Assembly (NCBI GenBank): GCA_030159075.1
Contig: BROG01000135.1
Span: 679,001 to 743,000 of the forward strand
Reading direction: 5' to 3'
Length of the DNA: 64,000 nucleotides
DNA from: Atrina japonica
Taxonomy: Eukaryota; Mollusca; Bivalvia; Pterioida; Pinnidae
The position numbers and the translations under genes are program-made. The notes beneath the pieces are model-generated. The model had not been told where the DNA came from. It was given only the letters and a program-made list of their open reading frames with translations, and did no database searches. Of this stretch, positions 51,380 to 62,591 are shown piece after piece (the first letter of the stretch is position 1; each line of letters opens with the position of its first letter).

Positions 51380-52025
51380 GACGTTCAAAAGTTGAATCAC
51401 ACTTCACGATTTGGTTGAAGTTCAGTAGTTAATTCAGGCAACTGGTACTGGTTCAAGAAGTTCGGTAGTTGACTCAGATGTCACGTATTGGACTATTTAA
51501 GTTCAGTAGTTGATTCAAACGTCACGAAATGTAGTTTTTTAGTTCTGTAGTTGATTTATACGCTACGTATTGGTTCTAAGTTCAGTACTTGATTCAGATG
51601 CCAGATTTTCAGTTCGTTATGTTCTATAGTTGATTCAGAAGTCACGTTAAGTTCAGTAGTTAATTCTGCCGTCACAATAAGAATCAGTAGTTGATTCAGA
51701 CGTCACAATAAGTTCAGTAGTTTATTCAGACGTCACAATAAGTTCAGTAGTTGATTCAGACGTCACAATAAATTCAGTAGTTGATTTAGACGTCACAATA
51801 AATTCAGTAGTTGATTCAGACGTCACAATAAGTTCAGTAGTTGATTCAGACGTCACGTATTGGTTTAAGTCTAGTAGCTGATACAGACTTCATGTTAAGT
51901 CCAGTACTGAGTAGTTGATCCACACGTCATGTTAGGTTCAGTTGTTGATTCAGACGTCATGTTAGGTTCAGTTGTTGATTCAGACGTCATGTTAGGTTCA
52001 GTTGTTGATTTAGACGTCACGTCAC
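51380..52025. repeat. 30-bp minisatellite related to the 40-bp array, about 20 copies
   Basis: The first units keep remnants of the TTGGTTTAAG segment. From about 51690 the clean unit is AATAAGTTCAGTAG followed by TTGATTCAGACGTCAC (30 bp), and from 51928 a GTTAGGTTCAGTTG variant. The 30-mer is the 40-mer without about ten bases around ATTGGTTTAA. Each unit carries GACGTCA, seven of eight bases of the cAMP response element. A minus-strand open frame here is only the repeat read through. Confidence 0.92.
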
Positions 52026-52436
52026 GTATTTGTTGATTTGTTTTAATTGGCGTTTTTACAAATGTGAGGAAGTTTTTGGCTTTGTTGACCACCGGACGGC
52101 GGTCAATTTCAATCACTGCAAGGGCTATGATGACGACCATTAATCTCCTTCTTTATGACTTGATAGTGGGTAAAATCCGAATGAGGATTGACTTCTGAAT
52201 AGTTTAAGAGAAAATCGGCGGGATGTGATTCACTTTTCCCGCTCTGCATGGCAAAAAAGGATATTTATAGCGTGGGGGGTGTCCACAATAGCATAGAAAT
52301 ATTTATGATGGTGGTATTGCATGGTTTATTAACTGTCATGGGACTGAAAAAGAATTGAAATCAGAAGACAATAATTCTATACATTCAACGATACAATCTT
52401 GGATATTTCTTTCCATCGATTTTCATAACATTCGTG

Positions 52437-52668
52437 GGGAGTACTGCTTCCCCAAATAAGCTACGTAGGGAGTACTGCGTCCTCAGATAAGCCACGTGAA
52501 GAGTACTATGCACTACATTCTCCAATAAGCCAGGTGGGGAGTACTATGTCCCCAAATAAGCCATATGGGGAGTACTACACTCTCAAATAAGCCCCGTGCG
52601 GCGTACTGCTTTCCCACATAAGCCACGTGCGGAGTATTGCACCCCGAAATAAGACGTATAGGGAGTGC
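52437..52668. repeat. 31-bp minisatellite, about 7 copies
   Basis: The unit begins GGGGAGTACTGCTTCCCCAA and ends ATAAGCCACGT. One unit has an expansion of about 7 bp (near 52500-52535). It is unrelated to the adjacent GTTGATTCA arrays. Confidence 0.9.
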
Positions 52669-52939
52669 AGAAGGGCGATTTACCGTCTAGCAGACGTCTG
52701 AGACTTCCTTACATTAACCGTGGTATATAATACGTAAACAGAAAAATGTAGTATTACTGACTCAGTTATAATAATGTAAATTGGTTTAAGCTAAAAAAAA
52801 ATATATTTAACTCATTAAGTGGAAAGCAAAGACATGAATTTGAGGGAAAATGAAATTATTAAGCATATAAACAGACAATCTGTAACACAGCATCATCAAG
52901 TCAAAAGCTTCGTGGACGAGTGCTTGGAGTCTTTAATTT

Positions 52940-53095
52940 CTGGTCTGGAACCTACTTATTTTTGTGAGAACGTTTGCTAGTTTACTTGAGGGATGTCGGT
53001 GGTCTCTTCCAGGGTACATTGTCACCGGGTTCCCTCCTCCACCATTAAAAACTGACCGTCACGATATAACTGAAAAATTGTTGAGGGTAAAACTA
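52940..53095 (+). mobile_element. tRNA-derived SINE, family C, 5'-truncated
   Basis: Blocks TTTTGTGAGAACGTTTGC, TCGGTGGTCTCTTCCAGG, ACATTGTCACCGGGTTCC and AAAACTGACCGTCACGATAT, then AAAAATTGTTGAGGG. Confidence 0.8.
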
Positions 53096-54255
53096 TTTTT
53101 TAAAAAAATCAAATCAAGTGGAAGTCTTGATATACATATCGCCGATATTAACGTTATAAACTCAGAAAAAAACTTGGTATCCTCATATTCTTGTATTACT
53201 TCCAGCTCGAAAAATCAATAAAACAATAAACATGTTCATTTAATTCTTGAAAAGAAACCAGCAATTGAAAGTACGTGTGTGTTGTTGATGGAATTTTGTC
53301 TGCAGTAATCATGCTAGGACTCGACACAATTTCAGCTTCCATTATTTACACCCGGGGAATTTATTTTCCATTCCCTTTCTTATTGATTTTGCTTGCAAAT
53401 ATTTAATGCAAAAATTGTGTCATATTAAAATTCCAAATCGGAAATACTCAGCGATTCCAGTAGATGAAGAGTTATTGACCCCCCATCGTGACCCCCTTCT
53501 GTTCTGTACAGAAATAACGTTTAATGGTTTCCACGACCAAACTCGACGCAAATGGAAGTGCTTTGGTATGAAGGATCTTTTAGCTTCACATACGGAGTAA
53601 TCAAGGAAATATTGATGACTGAAAAAAATCGATCGACCAATTCCGCAGAGAGAAAATCGGCCGTCGTATGCATATGGAAAATTTATGAATATACTCGCAA
53701 TGGACGGAACCACTATTTGCATGGGAAAGCAAATAAATTCTAGTCTCTTTAGTTTTTGTGTAGAAAAGGATCAATGTTACTGAATCAATAAGCGGTTTAG
53801 TGTTCTCAGAGATCTCGAGTTTCTTTGGACGTTATACTATATGTACTAAGAGTAATATATACATAAACCAAGATTTATGATGTGAAAAACGGACCTCAAG
53901 ACAGGATTTAAAAGGAAAATATGTCGGGTAAAATATGGCTCTGTTTTTTCTCCTATTTCACCCTTCTTAATTTCAGTTTGGTTTCTAGGTCGTAATGGCA
54001 GGCGGCATAGAATATAATGAAACGGACTTATGTATTATTTTTTTTCTATATCGGTTTGTGGCAGTCGCGAAATTAAGGTATTTTACGTGTATCGTAAATG
54101 TATGTATTTTTATATGTAAAATGGAATATCAAGTCAGTTGACTAGATAATTTGATCACATGCACCAAAACAGTTGTTTACCGGATTTGATTAAGTAAACA
54201 TGTGAAAAAGAAATTATCGTAATATCGTTATTATCTTTCTTTTTAGTGGTACGAA

Positions 54256-54288
54256 TTCTATATCTATCAATCTATCTGTCTTTATATC

Positions 54289-54319
<31 letters not shown>

Positions 54320-54474
54320 CTATCTGTCAGTCTGTCTATCTCTCTATCTGTCAATCTAATTATATATCTATCTATCAATCTTATTGTCTATCTATCTATC
54401 TATCGATCTATCTTTATGTATGTATGACTATGTATGTATGACTATGTATGTTTGTATGTATATGTGTATGCATG

Positions 54475-54513
<39 letters not shown>

Positions 54514-54553
54514 TGTATGTATGTATGTATGTATGACTATGTATGTTTGTATG

Positions 54554-54644
<91 letters not shown>

Positions 54645-54725
54645 GTATGTATGCATCTATCTATCTACCTTTCTATCTACCTACCTATCTATCCATCTAT
54701 CTATACATCTATCTTCCTTCTGTCT
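54256..54725. repeat. Compound TCTA / TATG / TA microsatellite
   Basis: TCTA variants (54256-54412), then TATG and TA runs (54414-54652), then TCTA again to 54725. Many long overlapping open frames here (Tyr-Ile, Val-Cys repeats) are artefacts of the repeat. Confidence 0.96.
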
Positions 54726-55178
54726 GTCTAACACCACATGTAAATTCTACTGTGCTATTGGATTGTGTTGGATGTTGAAGGGGTTTAGGTCTGTTCAAAA
54801 GCTCTGCTAAGCTCGTGTGACTTAGAATGTACATGTATTTATCTGACAATAAATCTTACCGGCATATTTATTCACATTAGCCTTGTTTGAAACATTTTCA
54901 TACACCACCTTTAACCGACCGTTAATTATGTTTTGTCAACATCTCAGAATATAGAATAAATATTACGTTTAGAACATTTAAACTCTTACTACACTGATAA
55001 AGACAAAACCGGAAGTCCATTCGCATATCACTAGTACGCATGCTCTTGCCAGGGTGTATATTTGAAATGCAATATATAGGTTGTATAAACTGTCAAATGT
55101 ACAGTAAAATGTAACGTCATCCCATGTGACGTCAAAACTGGACGAGCGCAATGTACGGGGCACCAGGGCTAGGAGACA

Positions 55179-55306
55179 GGGGCCCGTTTTACGAAAGGTC
55201 GTAAGTCCTAAATCCTAAGTCTTAACCCTAATTGTCGCGGAGCTGACCAATCAGCGATGCGTTGCCATGGTAGTTAGGACTTACGAATTTTCTTAAAACC
55301 GGCTCC
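55179..55306. mobile_element. 128-bp inverted-repeat element with GGGGCC ends
   Basis: Left end GGGGCCCGTTTTACGAAAGG with CGTAAGTCCTAA. The right end complement begins GGAGCCGGTTTTAAGAAAAT and also has CGTAAGTCCTAA. The imperfect inverted repeats of about 33 bp cover half the element. Non-coding and MITE-like. Target duplication not clear. Confidence 0.8.
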
Positions 55307-56204
55307 TGCACTCGTCAGTCTAAACATCAGAACACCCTTTGCTACGTCATTGTCAAAATTCCTTGATGTCGTTTAAATGATGTGATGACTCGACAGCGAA
55401 GGTATATATACCAACAGAAACTTAACGATCACATCAGTAGTACCATAATGATTGAGTTAGTGATTCATATATTTACATCTACATTGAATATAGAAGGCCT
55501 ATATATTTCTACTCTGTAAAGCAGGGGATTAAGCTGACGTAATATACACTGAGGTAGAACACATTTTAGACAATTGTGATTGGTCTGTTTCGGTTTACAC
55601 ACTTACGTACTATTGATAGATATTTATAGAGTAACGGGTATTTGATGACTGATGACAATATTTCCTTCCCACTTCCTGAATTTCGATCTCTTTTATACGA
55701 GTTCTCTTCACCCTTAAGCTTTGGAATCTGTAAATCTGCCAAGAATGATAAGCAGTGTATCAACACCTGTTAGTATGCAGGTAAAAATTCATCGGATGAT
55801 TAAATCTCGCTGATCCAATTGCAATGATGCGTCATTTCAAAGTATTGGATCCGCCAGAAATAAAGCATCGATCTGTATGTTAAAGTCTTTGAATCCGTCA
55901 GTCATGATGCATCAGCTATTAATCACCCTTGTCTACAAGGATATATAAATAGCATACCCCACGATGTCTGTGTTTTAGCACCTGTTTGAACCATGTAATC
56001 GATTAGTAATTATGGCTCCGCCCCTTAACTGAATCCAGGTAGATTCGCGCAGGTGGCATACCGTTATCGATTACTGCTCAGTAGAAAAGATTTCTTTTCA
56101 CATGTTCTTCCCCGTGCTTGTTATAATCTAATCAAATTCCAGTGTATTTGTTGTCTTATTTATGTTTTTGTAAAAAATATTTAAAAATTCGTTATTATTT
56201 TTGC

Positions 56205-56207
<3 letters not shown>

Positions 56208-56275
<68 letters not shown>
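56208..56275. repeat. (GA)34 microsatellite
   Basis: Uninterrupted GA run. Confidence 0.98.
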
Positions 56276-56278
<3 letters not shown>

Positions 56279-57099
56279 GTTTAAGGTATGTCTAGATTCC
56301 GCCCTTCAAAGTAATACATGTATATAAAACTTGAAATAAAAATTTGAAGAAAATCATGAAGATAAATGTTTTAATTAGAAGTTATATTGGGTGCTCCTAA
56401 TTTCTCGACAGTTTTGCGTTTAGTGAAAATACTGAAGATTAAGATTTAAACTTGAATCACAAAATGTTACAACATTGGCACGATTCCAAGTCATTCTGCA
56501 GCTCATCGCATTATTTGATTTAGAGCGTCTCCTTTTACTGAAGATAAATATTTTCACTTCCGCAAGATGCATCAGTTTGTAGTTAATATCAAGCCAGATT
56601 TTTCAGAACTTTCATTAAATTTCAGATGGTTTCTTTGCGTGAAGAATGTTTAAAACATCAAAATCACTCATTTTACGTACTTTTATTATTATCATTATTA
56701 TTATAAATTCATAATTCTGCATTTTCTACGTTTGCCTGCGTTTGAATCCCATCTCCTAAACCGGAAGTAGCGTAATTCTGCACGATAAATCTTTAACATG
56801 TCACACGACCGGAAAATTGACAGTGAAAAATAAAATATATGAAAACCAGAAAAGTCTTTGTATCTCACATGCATTTTGTTATGAACTGAAGAACAGATTC
56901 ATAGTTATTACTTAAATGGGAAAGCTGCCAGACACATGGACTTGGATGTTTTTGCGAAAAAGAATGCAAACAATCTCCCAATAGTTTGTGTTTGTTAAAC
57001 TGTTATCAATTTGGTTCAAACTTGCCCATACTGTATTCGATTCACTGCTTTTTTTATTGTAGGGGTATAACCGTATTTTCATCAGGATAACACGATTGC

Positions 57100-57100
<1 letters not shown>

Positions 57101-57192
<92 letters not shown>
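57101..57192. repeat. (CT)46 microsatellite
   Basis: Uninterrupted CT run about 725 bp before the RRM2 exon. In the pre-mRNA it would be a long (CU)n tract, the type bound by PTB-like proteins. Confidence 0.98.
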
Positions 57193-57194
<2 letters not shown>

Positions 57195-57916
57195 CATTTT
57201 ACACACCTACGGTATTTGCTATTATATTCAGCTCTATACTTTAAGAATACAAACAAAAACCAATATCCATTGTATTGTATTTATAATACCCAGTTCTAAT
57301 CAATATGTTAGATATCAGACCATTTCAACTAGTGTATCGATTTAAAAAGCTTCGTTCCATTGTCGTCTGTCATAGAAGATAGCGGTTGTTTTTAAACTTA
57401 CGATATTATTCCAAATGTTGTTTGAAATTACTCCATACGGGCTGCAGGATAGGTTCTACTTGAAAGAGCTCTTATATCGACACATACGTCAAGCACTTTG
57501 TAACAGAAATTCAGATGTTGTTGTAGTAAGGGTGAGGGGGGGGGGTGTTCCTAGTGTGAGAGGTAGCGCAGTATTCGGTATCATAACCTCTTAGTTTCCT
57601 GGTCTGCATCGTCACAAAACTTAATACCCCGTAATACAGACAATAATAATCTGGTCAACAAAAGAGAATACCATTTCGAAAGACAGGGACGAAAGGATTG
57701 ATATCGATGTTTGTATACAGAACACATACAAAGTGCTCAAAGTCCAGAGAAATAGAAGCATGAAGTATGCATGAGTGCCTTTATTAATTACCTATGAGTA
57801 CTGATGGGGAGAGATGGTGTCAATCTTAGTAGTCGATCCTTATATTAGTCTGGTTATATTTTACCTTTGTTCTAAAATACCACGTGATTTGACGATCTGT
57901 TTGTTTACATTTACAG

Positions 57917-58045
57917 AAGACAGAAAACTTTTTGTTGGTATGCTCAATAAACAACAGACTGAAGATGATGTACGACAGTTGTTTCAACCATTCGGAAGTA
58001 TAGAAGAATGTACAATTCTAAGGGATCAAAACGGAAACAGTAAAG
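57917..58045 (+). CDS. CELF4: CELF/Bruno RNA-binding protein, RRM2 first exon
   Basis: A 129-nt exon: two bases completing Glu, 42 codons (D-R-K-L-F-V-G-M-L to N-G-N-S-K) and one trailing base. LFVGML is the RRM2 RNP2 motif. [20 protein letters not shown] forms the first helix and second strand, and [12 protein letters not shown] leads toward RNP1. The KQQT-E/D-DVR signature and FVGML are typical of CELF3-6/bru3 rather than CELF1-2, which usually have KKCTEND. The acceptor is GTTTACATTTACAG and the donor AAAG|GTAAAA. The first exon partner is either 31163 (RRM1-containing) or, as a candidate, 47194. Confidence 0.96.
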
Positions 58046-58257
58046 GTAAAAACCGGAAGTTTTTCTGATTGGGCAAAGTTAGACACGTGTTAGGATTTCG
58101 CGGGCTATTGTCATTTACATTTGAATGGAATATGATTCAATTTGACATTGGAAACACATCGTGGATCATGAGATACAATTACAAACTAGCAGCTCAATGA
58201 TAAATACTACTTTGGTATTAATTTTGAATTTGTTTTACGCCACACACAAAGATTGTT

Positions 58258-58455
58258 TTTTCTGTCCTTCGGATGAGACAGTAAAAACTGAGGTCCCGTG
58301 TCACAATAGGTGTCGGCACGTTATAGAACCCAAACTGCTCAATGGCCGTAAGTGCCGAGCATAGGCCAAAATCTGATGCCCTTCACTGGCATTTGGTGAC
58401 GTCTCCATATGAGTGAAATATTCTTGAGTGGGACGTTAAACAACAATAAAGCAAA
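58258..58455 (+). mobile_element. tRNA-derived SINE, family A, 5'-truncated
   Basis: Begins at CTGTCCTTCGGATGAGACAG, contains GTGTCGGCACGTTATAGAAC, GTAAGTGCCGAGCATAGGCC, GTGACGTCTCCATATGAGTG and TTCTTGAGTGGGACGTTAAA. It ends directly against a family C copy in the opposite orientation. Confidence 0.88.
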
Positions 58456-58459
58456 GATT

Positions 58460-58675
58460 TTTCACTTATATGGCGGCGGTCAGTTTTTATTGTTGATGGG
58501 GAGATCCTGGTTACAATGTTCTCGGGAAGAGACCACCAGCCTGTTGCAAGTAAACTGACAAACTTTCTCACAAAATCAGCGTAGATCCCACTGGGACTCG
58601 AATCTGTGCTGACCAGAAGTGAGAGACGAAAGAGTTCAAAACGCAGTGCCCTAGCCACTAGGTCACGGAGAGTCC
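58460..58675 (-). mobile_element. tRNA-derived SINE, family C, near full length
   Basis: On the minus strand, head GGACTCTCCGTGACCTAGTG with a box A-like TGACCTAGTGG and box B GATTCGAGTCC, then TTTTGTGAGAAAGTTTGTC, TTACTTGCAACAGGCTGGTG and AAAACTGACCGCCGCCATAT, then AAGTGAAAAAT. The most complete member of this family here. It lies tail-to-tail with the family A copy at 58258. Confidence 0.85.
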
Positions 58676-58879
58676 ATGTTATTAACACGTGACTACAATT
58701 ATATTGTATGCCATCCTAACACTTCCGTGTCGTATATACTGTAGTGTAATGAAATCAGCAATAAACTTTGTAATCTGGCATCATATCTACACACCTACAT
58801 GACATTTACACTCATAACTCTTGATTCAGGGGGAAATTTATTCCCAGAAGCTGTGGAATATACGATTTTTACTTAGTTT

Positions 58880-59160
58880 GATACCAATATGATATTTACA
58901 AGTAAATGATGTGTAAATGACATCTACGTACATACATATTTTTACATTTGAAATAGTGATACATGATAGAAACTATACAACCAGTGTTTGTAGAATATAT
59001 TGACTTTTACTGAGTCAATATATCATTTTAATAATATGATATTTACATTTCAAATACCGATACATGATAGAATATGCACTTCCAAGAATACGACATCTAC
59101 TGATTCCATATTTCATTGCAATATGATATTTACACGTCAATGATACTATCAGTTTCGGAA
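58880..59160. repeat. Degenerate repeat with ATATGATATTTACA motifs
   Basis: ATATGATATTTACA recurs near 58888, 59036 and 59123, and GATACATGATAGAA near 58960 and 59063, giving a loose 100-150-bp periodicity. An old duplication is likely. Confidence 0.4.
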
Positions 59161-60534
59161 CATTCATTTAAAACAATTTTTGACGCTACATTAGGAAACC
59201 TTATTTTTAAAAGACAGCTAGTGAAAAAAATAAGTGCAAGGCTTTACGAAAATGGAACCCAGTAGTATCTGTTGAAATTGAGATCTATTTTGGGACATTT
59301 ATGTATCATGGAAATTAATAAGATAAATAAAAACGCAACTCATCAAACGCTTCTCATTTGATTGGTTCTCTGATGTAAATTAGAAGTTACTTAATTCACT
59401 GTTACGTGCGTTTTCAGTTTTCATTTATTGCTGTAAAATGGGCTAAAAAGAGCAGGAACATGATTTCTTCTAAAATTTCATAGTTCAGTAGAAAAAAGAC
59501 TGCTACGCGATGATAGGAGTTCCCCGTAAAATTCCTTACCGATAATATAAATACGTGCATTTGAAAATTGACTGCACTAACTTACTAAATGCTTTATCTA
59601 TCTCTGCACATCAAATCATTGTAAATGAGTTATGCAGAGAATTCCTTCTTGTTTTAGAAACAGTACGTGCGATATATAATCTTATCGCCATCTGTATGTC
59701 GTCACGGTGCACTCAGTGACCCTCCGCAGTGATAAATAGTTCTAAGATCTTTTTTATAATAGCTGTGTCTTTACACTCGGATAAATGCCATTAAACGGTT
59801 CGTGCTTCCTGAATTGAAAAAGTCTGTCTCAATATTTTGCATATGGAGTCATTTATAATGGAATAAAACACTGAATCGACTAGGATGTTTAGTTTCGTGA
59901 AATAAAAATAAAATTATATATACTGGTATCACCTTGGAAGTTTAGTTTCGTTTAAAATTTCACGTTACTTGATTTTAGTGGAAATATAGGTCAGCTCATG
60001 AGGATATTACAAGTGAGGGGTGGGGGTTATCTTTGAGACATAATATATTCTACTGTTTTATAACATCTTGTAATGGAGTCTGGACAGTTTCACTACAGAG
60101 GAGCGACTATCTCTCCACATTACATCGTCTCTCTATTTCTAACAATATTCTACTTTGTCGTAGGTTTCAGCGCCTTTTTACTAGTGTTTAATATATATGA
60201 CGTGCATCTTTACTTTTTATCGGATCCTATTTTCATAGCACTAGTTCCTGTTTGCATTTAAACCAAAATAGATGCTTTTTGTATTTTTTGAACGGGGACA
60301 AGTTTGCTCATTGTTAGCCACGTTTTTGATTTCTAAAATAATATCAGATTTAAAGATCTCCCCAGGAGAACAACACAAAATATTAGACTAGTTCGCCCTA
60401 ATTACGTTTATAAAAAAAATTCAAATTGATTCAAAAATGTTCAAGTCCGAAATACAAAATTTAAACGGGTGTTAACATTTCCAGATGTACCAAATATCGT
60501 AGGCTCGCACATAACACTATGGTCTCTTTTACAG

Positions 60535-60614
60535 GTTGTGCCTTTGTCAAGTTCGCGGCACATAATGAAGCTCAGTCGGCTATCAATGCTCTTCATGGAA
60601 GTCAGACGATGCCT
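60535..60614 (+). CDS. CELF4: CELF/Bruno RNA-binding protein, RRM2 RNP1 exon
   Basis: An 80-nt exon: GT completing Gly, then [26 protein letters not shown], ending on a codon boundary. GCAFVKF is the RNP1 motif, and the F residues are the RNA-stacking aromatics of this family. HGSQTMP matches my recollection of CELF4/bru3. The acceptor is TCTCTTTTACAG and the donor CCT|GTAAGT. The 80-nt length means skipping would shift the frame. Confidence 0.96.
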
Positions 60615-61413
60615 GTAAGTTGTACATAAAACAATCACGCATGACCTTGCCAACCTTAACAGTTTACAAACTTTGTGGTCGTCGACATGGACACGTAACT
60701 TGAAAAGGGAATATATTAGATATGCTGTTTTGATGTCAGTTGTCTTAATTCTAAGTCTTATCAATATTTAACAAAATTATTTTGAAAACTAAGTTGGGGG
60801 GGGGGGTTCAAAATCAGTAGAAATGAGATACAGCGTACATAGATCAACAAAATCCGATGTATTTTAAGGTTGGCATGGCGCATATAAGGAACCTGCGATA
60901 TACTCTTGAGAAAAATGTACATAGATCATATAAGATCAAAACTGCACCATTGTATGTTAATTCTGTGATATTTGTATATACATTCCAAACTTTCGATTAA
61001 TTAATTATTTGAAGCAGTAAACATGTGCTTAATACTTTTCACATGTAAATTTTGTTGTAATGCTGTTTAGTTGATGGTTTATATAGCTGTAAGCGTTTTC
61101 TATTCACCTGCAATCGATTTTGAAGTAAGAATTTGTTTTATTCATGAATTGGATTCATACTTTAACAAATTCTTATTTTCTACAAATAATAGTATGCAAA
61201 ACTGATGGCTCATCCAAGTCCAAGTACTAACGTACTTCAGGTTTACCACTAAAGACCCCCAAAAAGAGATCGTAAAAAAGAACAAAAGAAAAGAAAAAAA
61301 AACCAATATACAAATGAATGGTAAACGAATTAAAATGGACCTCTGGATCCATCAGTGCTCTGGTTGTCTAACAACCTTTTCTCTTTAAACTGTAGTTTGG
61401 ACGATCTTTGCAG
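60615..61413 (+). other. CELF intron before the RRM2 end exon
   Basis: About 0.8 kb, AT-rich, with a short G run at 60795-60806. Nothing else is seen apart from the tandem acceptor at its 3' end. Confidence 0.9.
61396..61413 (+). promoter_or_regulatory. Possible tandem splice acceptor, 18 nt in frame
   Basis: A first AG (TTTAAACTGTAG) ends at 61395, just after the best pyrimidine tract (CCTTTTCTCTTT). A second AG ends at 61413. Use of the first would add TTT GGA CGA TCT TTG CAG, an open in-frame F-G-R-S-L-Q insertion between MP and GASSS in RRM2. The second AG gives the conserved protein, so it is taken as the main acceptor. Confidence 0.45.
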
Positions 61414-61557
61414 GGAGCATCTTCTAGTCTGGTGGTGAAGTTTGCTGATACAGAAAAGGAACGACAACTCCGTAGAATGCAACAAATGGCTGGTCCATTA
61501 GGATTGTTGAACCCCTTTGCCCTCTCACAAATTGGTGCTTATGGAGCCTATGCCCAG
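61414..61557 (+). CDS. CELF4: CELF/Bruno RNA-binding protein, end of RRM2 and start of linker
   Basis: A 144-nt, 48-codon exon in phase 0 at both ends. [20 protein letters not shown] closes RRM2, with the conserved L/M-V-V-K-F-A-D strand corresponding to I-Q-V-K-P-A-D of RRM1. [11 protein letters not shown] and [18 protein letters not shown] begin the divergent linker. The linker start with N-P-F and G-A-Y-G-A-Y-A-Q is what is expected of CELF4/bru3. The donor is CCCAG|GTAGAT. A symmetric phase means skipping would keep the frame but remove RRM2's last strand. Confidence 0.96.
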
Positions 61558-61816
61558 GTAGATGTTCGTATTTTCCTTTATTTACTTTATAATAATTTAA
61601 CACATCTGTTTCCATGGGAACGCAAGTTTTATTTTTGGTTTGATGATGAATGAATATATGACAAGCCATATTAATTTAAGAAATTTATTTGTGATCTTTT
61701 TATATTATAAGTTACTTTTTTCAGTTTCATACAAATAATTTATCTAAGCTTTGGCCAAAATCAAAATTCACCTAAATTGTGATCAGATCTAAATATAAGA
61801 CTTACCTAAACCATGG

Positions 61817-61902
<86 letters not shown>

Positions 61903-62253
61903 GATGAAATCCCTTCAAAATTCTGTGTACAGAATTATATATGGTACAGAATTATATGTAAAGTTCATAAAATATTATATTATCAATTCGGAATGTTTAA
62001 ATAACGATAATGAGGTCAAATAATTGTAAAGGTCAATTAACAAATATCGCTTACCATTTCTCAAATTATATCTGAATGATAAAAAGTCACTCATACCTCC
62101 ACAATGTATGATATGTCTAGGAAATTAAAAATATTTCATAATCAGAAAGCAATTACATTTTGTGAACAAACACCTTCAAGTATTATAACTGATCATAATT
62201 CTAGAACCTGATCTTTGTTATATGAGTAAATATGAAATTTCTGACCTATACAG
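61558..62253 (+). other. CELF linker intron
   Basis: About 0.7 kb. Contains the (AC)n(AT)n repeat at 61819-61902. Otherwise AT-rich with no feature seen. Confidence 0.9.
61819..61902 (+). repeat. (AC)32(AT)10 microsatellite
   Basis: Uninterrupted AC run passing into AT. In the + strand pre-mRNA it gives (CA)n, the class of sequence bound by hnRNP L, 351 nt before the 62254 exon. Confidence 0.98.
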
Positions 62254-62410
62254 CAACAAGCAGCTCTTATGGCAGCCGCCGCCTCCCAGGGAACATATTT
62301 GACCAGCCCAGTAACAACTTTAGCTCACATCCCACAAGTTGGTACCCTTGCCACACCAAACGGTATTACAACAGCAACACTAACGCCCACCACAGCCACT
62401 CTGGCCAATG
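62254..62410 (+). CDS. CELF4: CELF/Bruno RNA-binding protein, linker exon
   Basis: A 157-nt exon coding for 52 residues plus one base. It opens QQAALMAAAASQGTYL, with the Q-Q-A-A-L-M/V-A segment seen at the start of the CELF3-6 linker, and continues into a Thr/Ala/Pro-rich low-complexity part (TSPVTTLAHIPQVG, then TPTTATLAN). Linkers of this family are disordered and mediate splicing activation or repression. The acceptor is CTGACCTATACAG and the donor AATG|GTAAGT. The length is not a multiple of three, so skipping it alone would shift the frame, whereas 62254-62410 and 62592-62717 together are 283 nt. Confidence 0.94.
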
Positions 62411-62591
62411 GTAAGTTGTTCAGTTACTACCAATGAAATATGGTTCTAACATTCTCAGATTTCAATACAATTATACAGAGTTGTGATCTTTAAACGAAGT
62501 AACATTTATTGAAACATATCGGTATTATAGTTTTACTTGTGTTCATTTCAGTATCTGAACTGATTTAAATATTCTTGAATATAATTTATAG
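62411..62591 (+). other. Short CELF linker intron
   Basis: A 181-nt intron, the shortest in the window, between AATG|GTAAGT and AATTTATAG|GG. Confidence 0.93.

Larger units (their letters stand above)
58046..60534 (+). other. CELF intron within RRM2
   Basis: About 2.5 kb between AAAG|GTAAAA and TTTTACAG|GT. It contains a SINE pair at 58258-58675 and a degenerate repeat at 58880-59160. The rest (59165-60530) is AT-rich with no feature I can support. Confidence 0.9.

Noticed and set aside
51895..52140. Minus-strand open frame with repeated Ser-Thr-Thr-Glu-Pro-Asn-Met-Thr
   Set aside because: The repeat is the 30-bp minisatellite translated. A 30-bp period always gives a 10-residue repeat.
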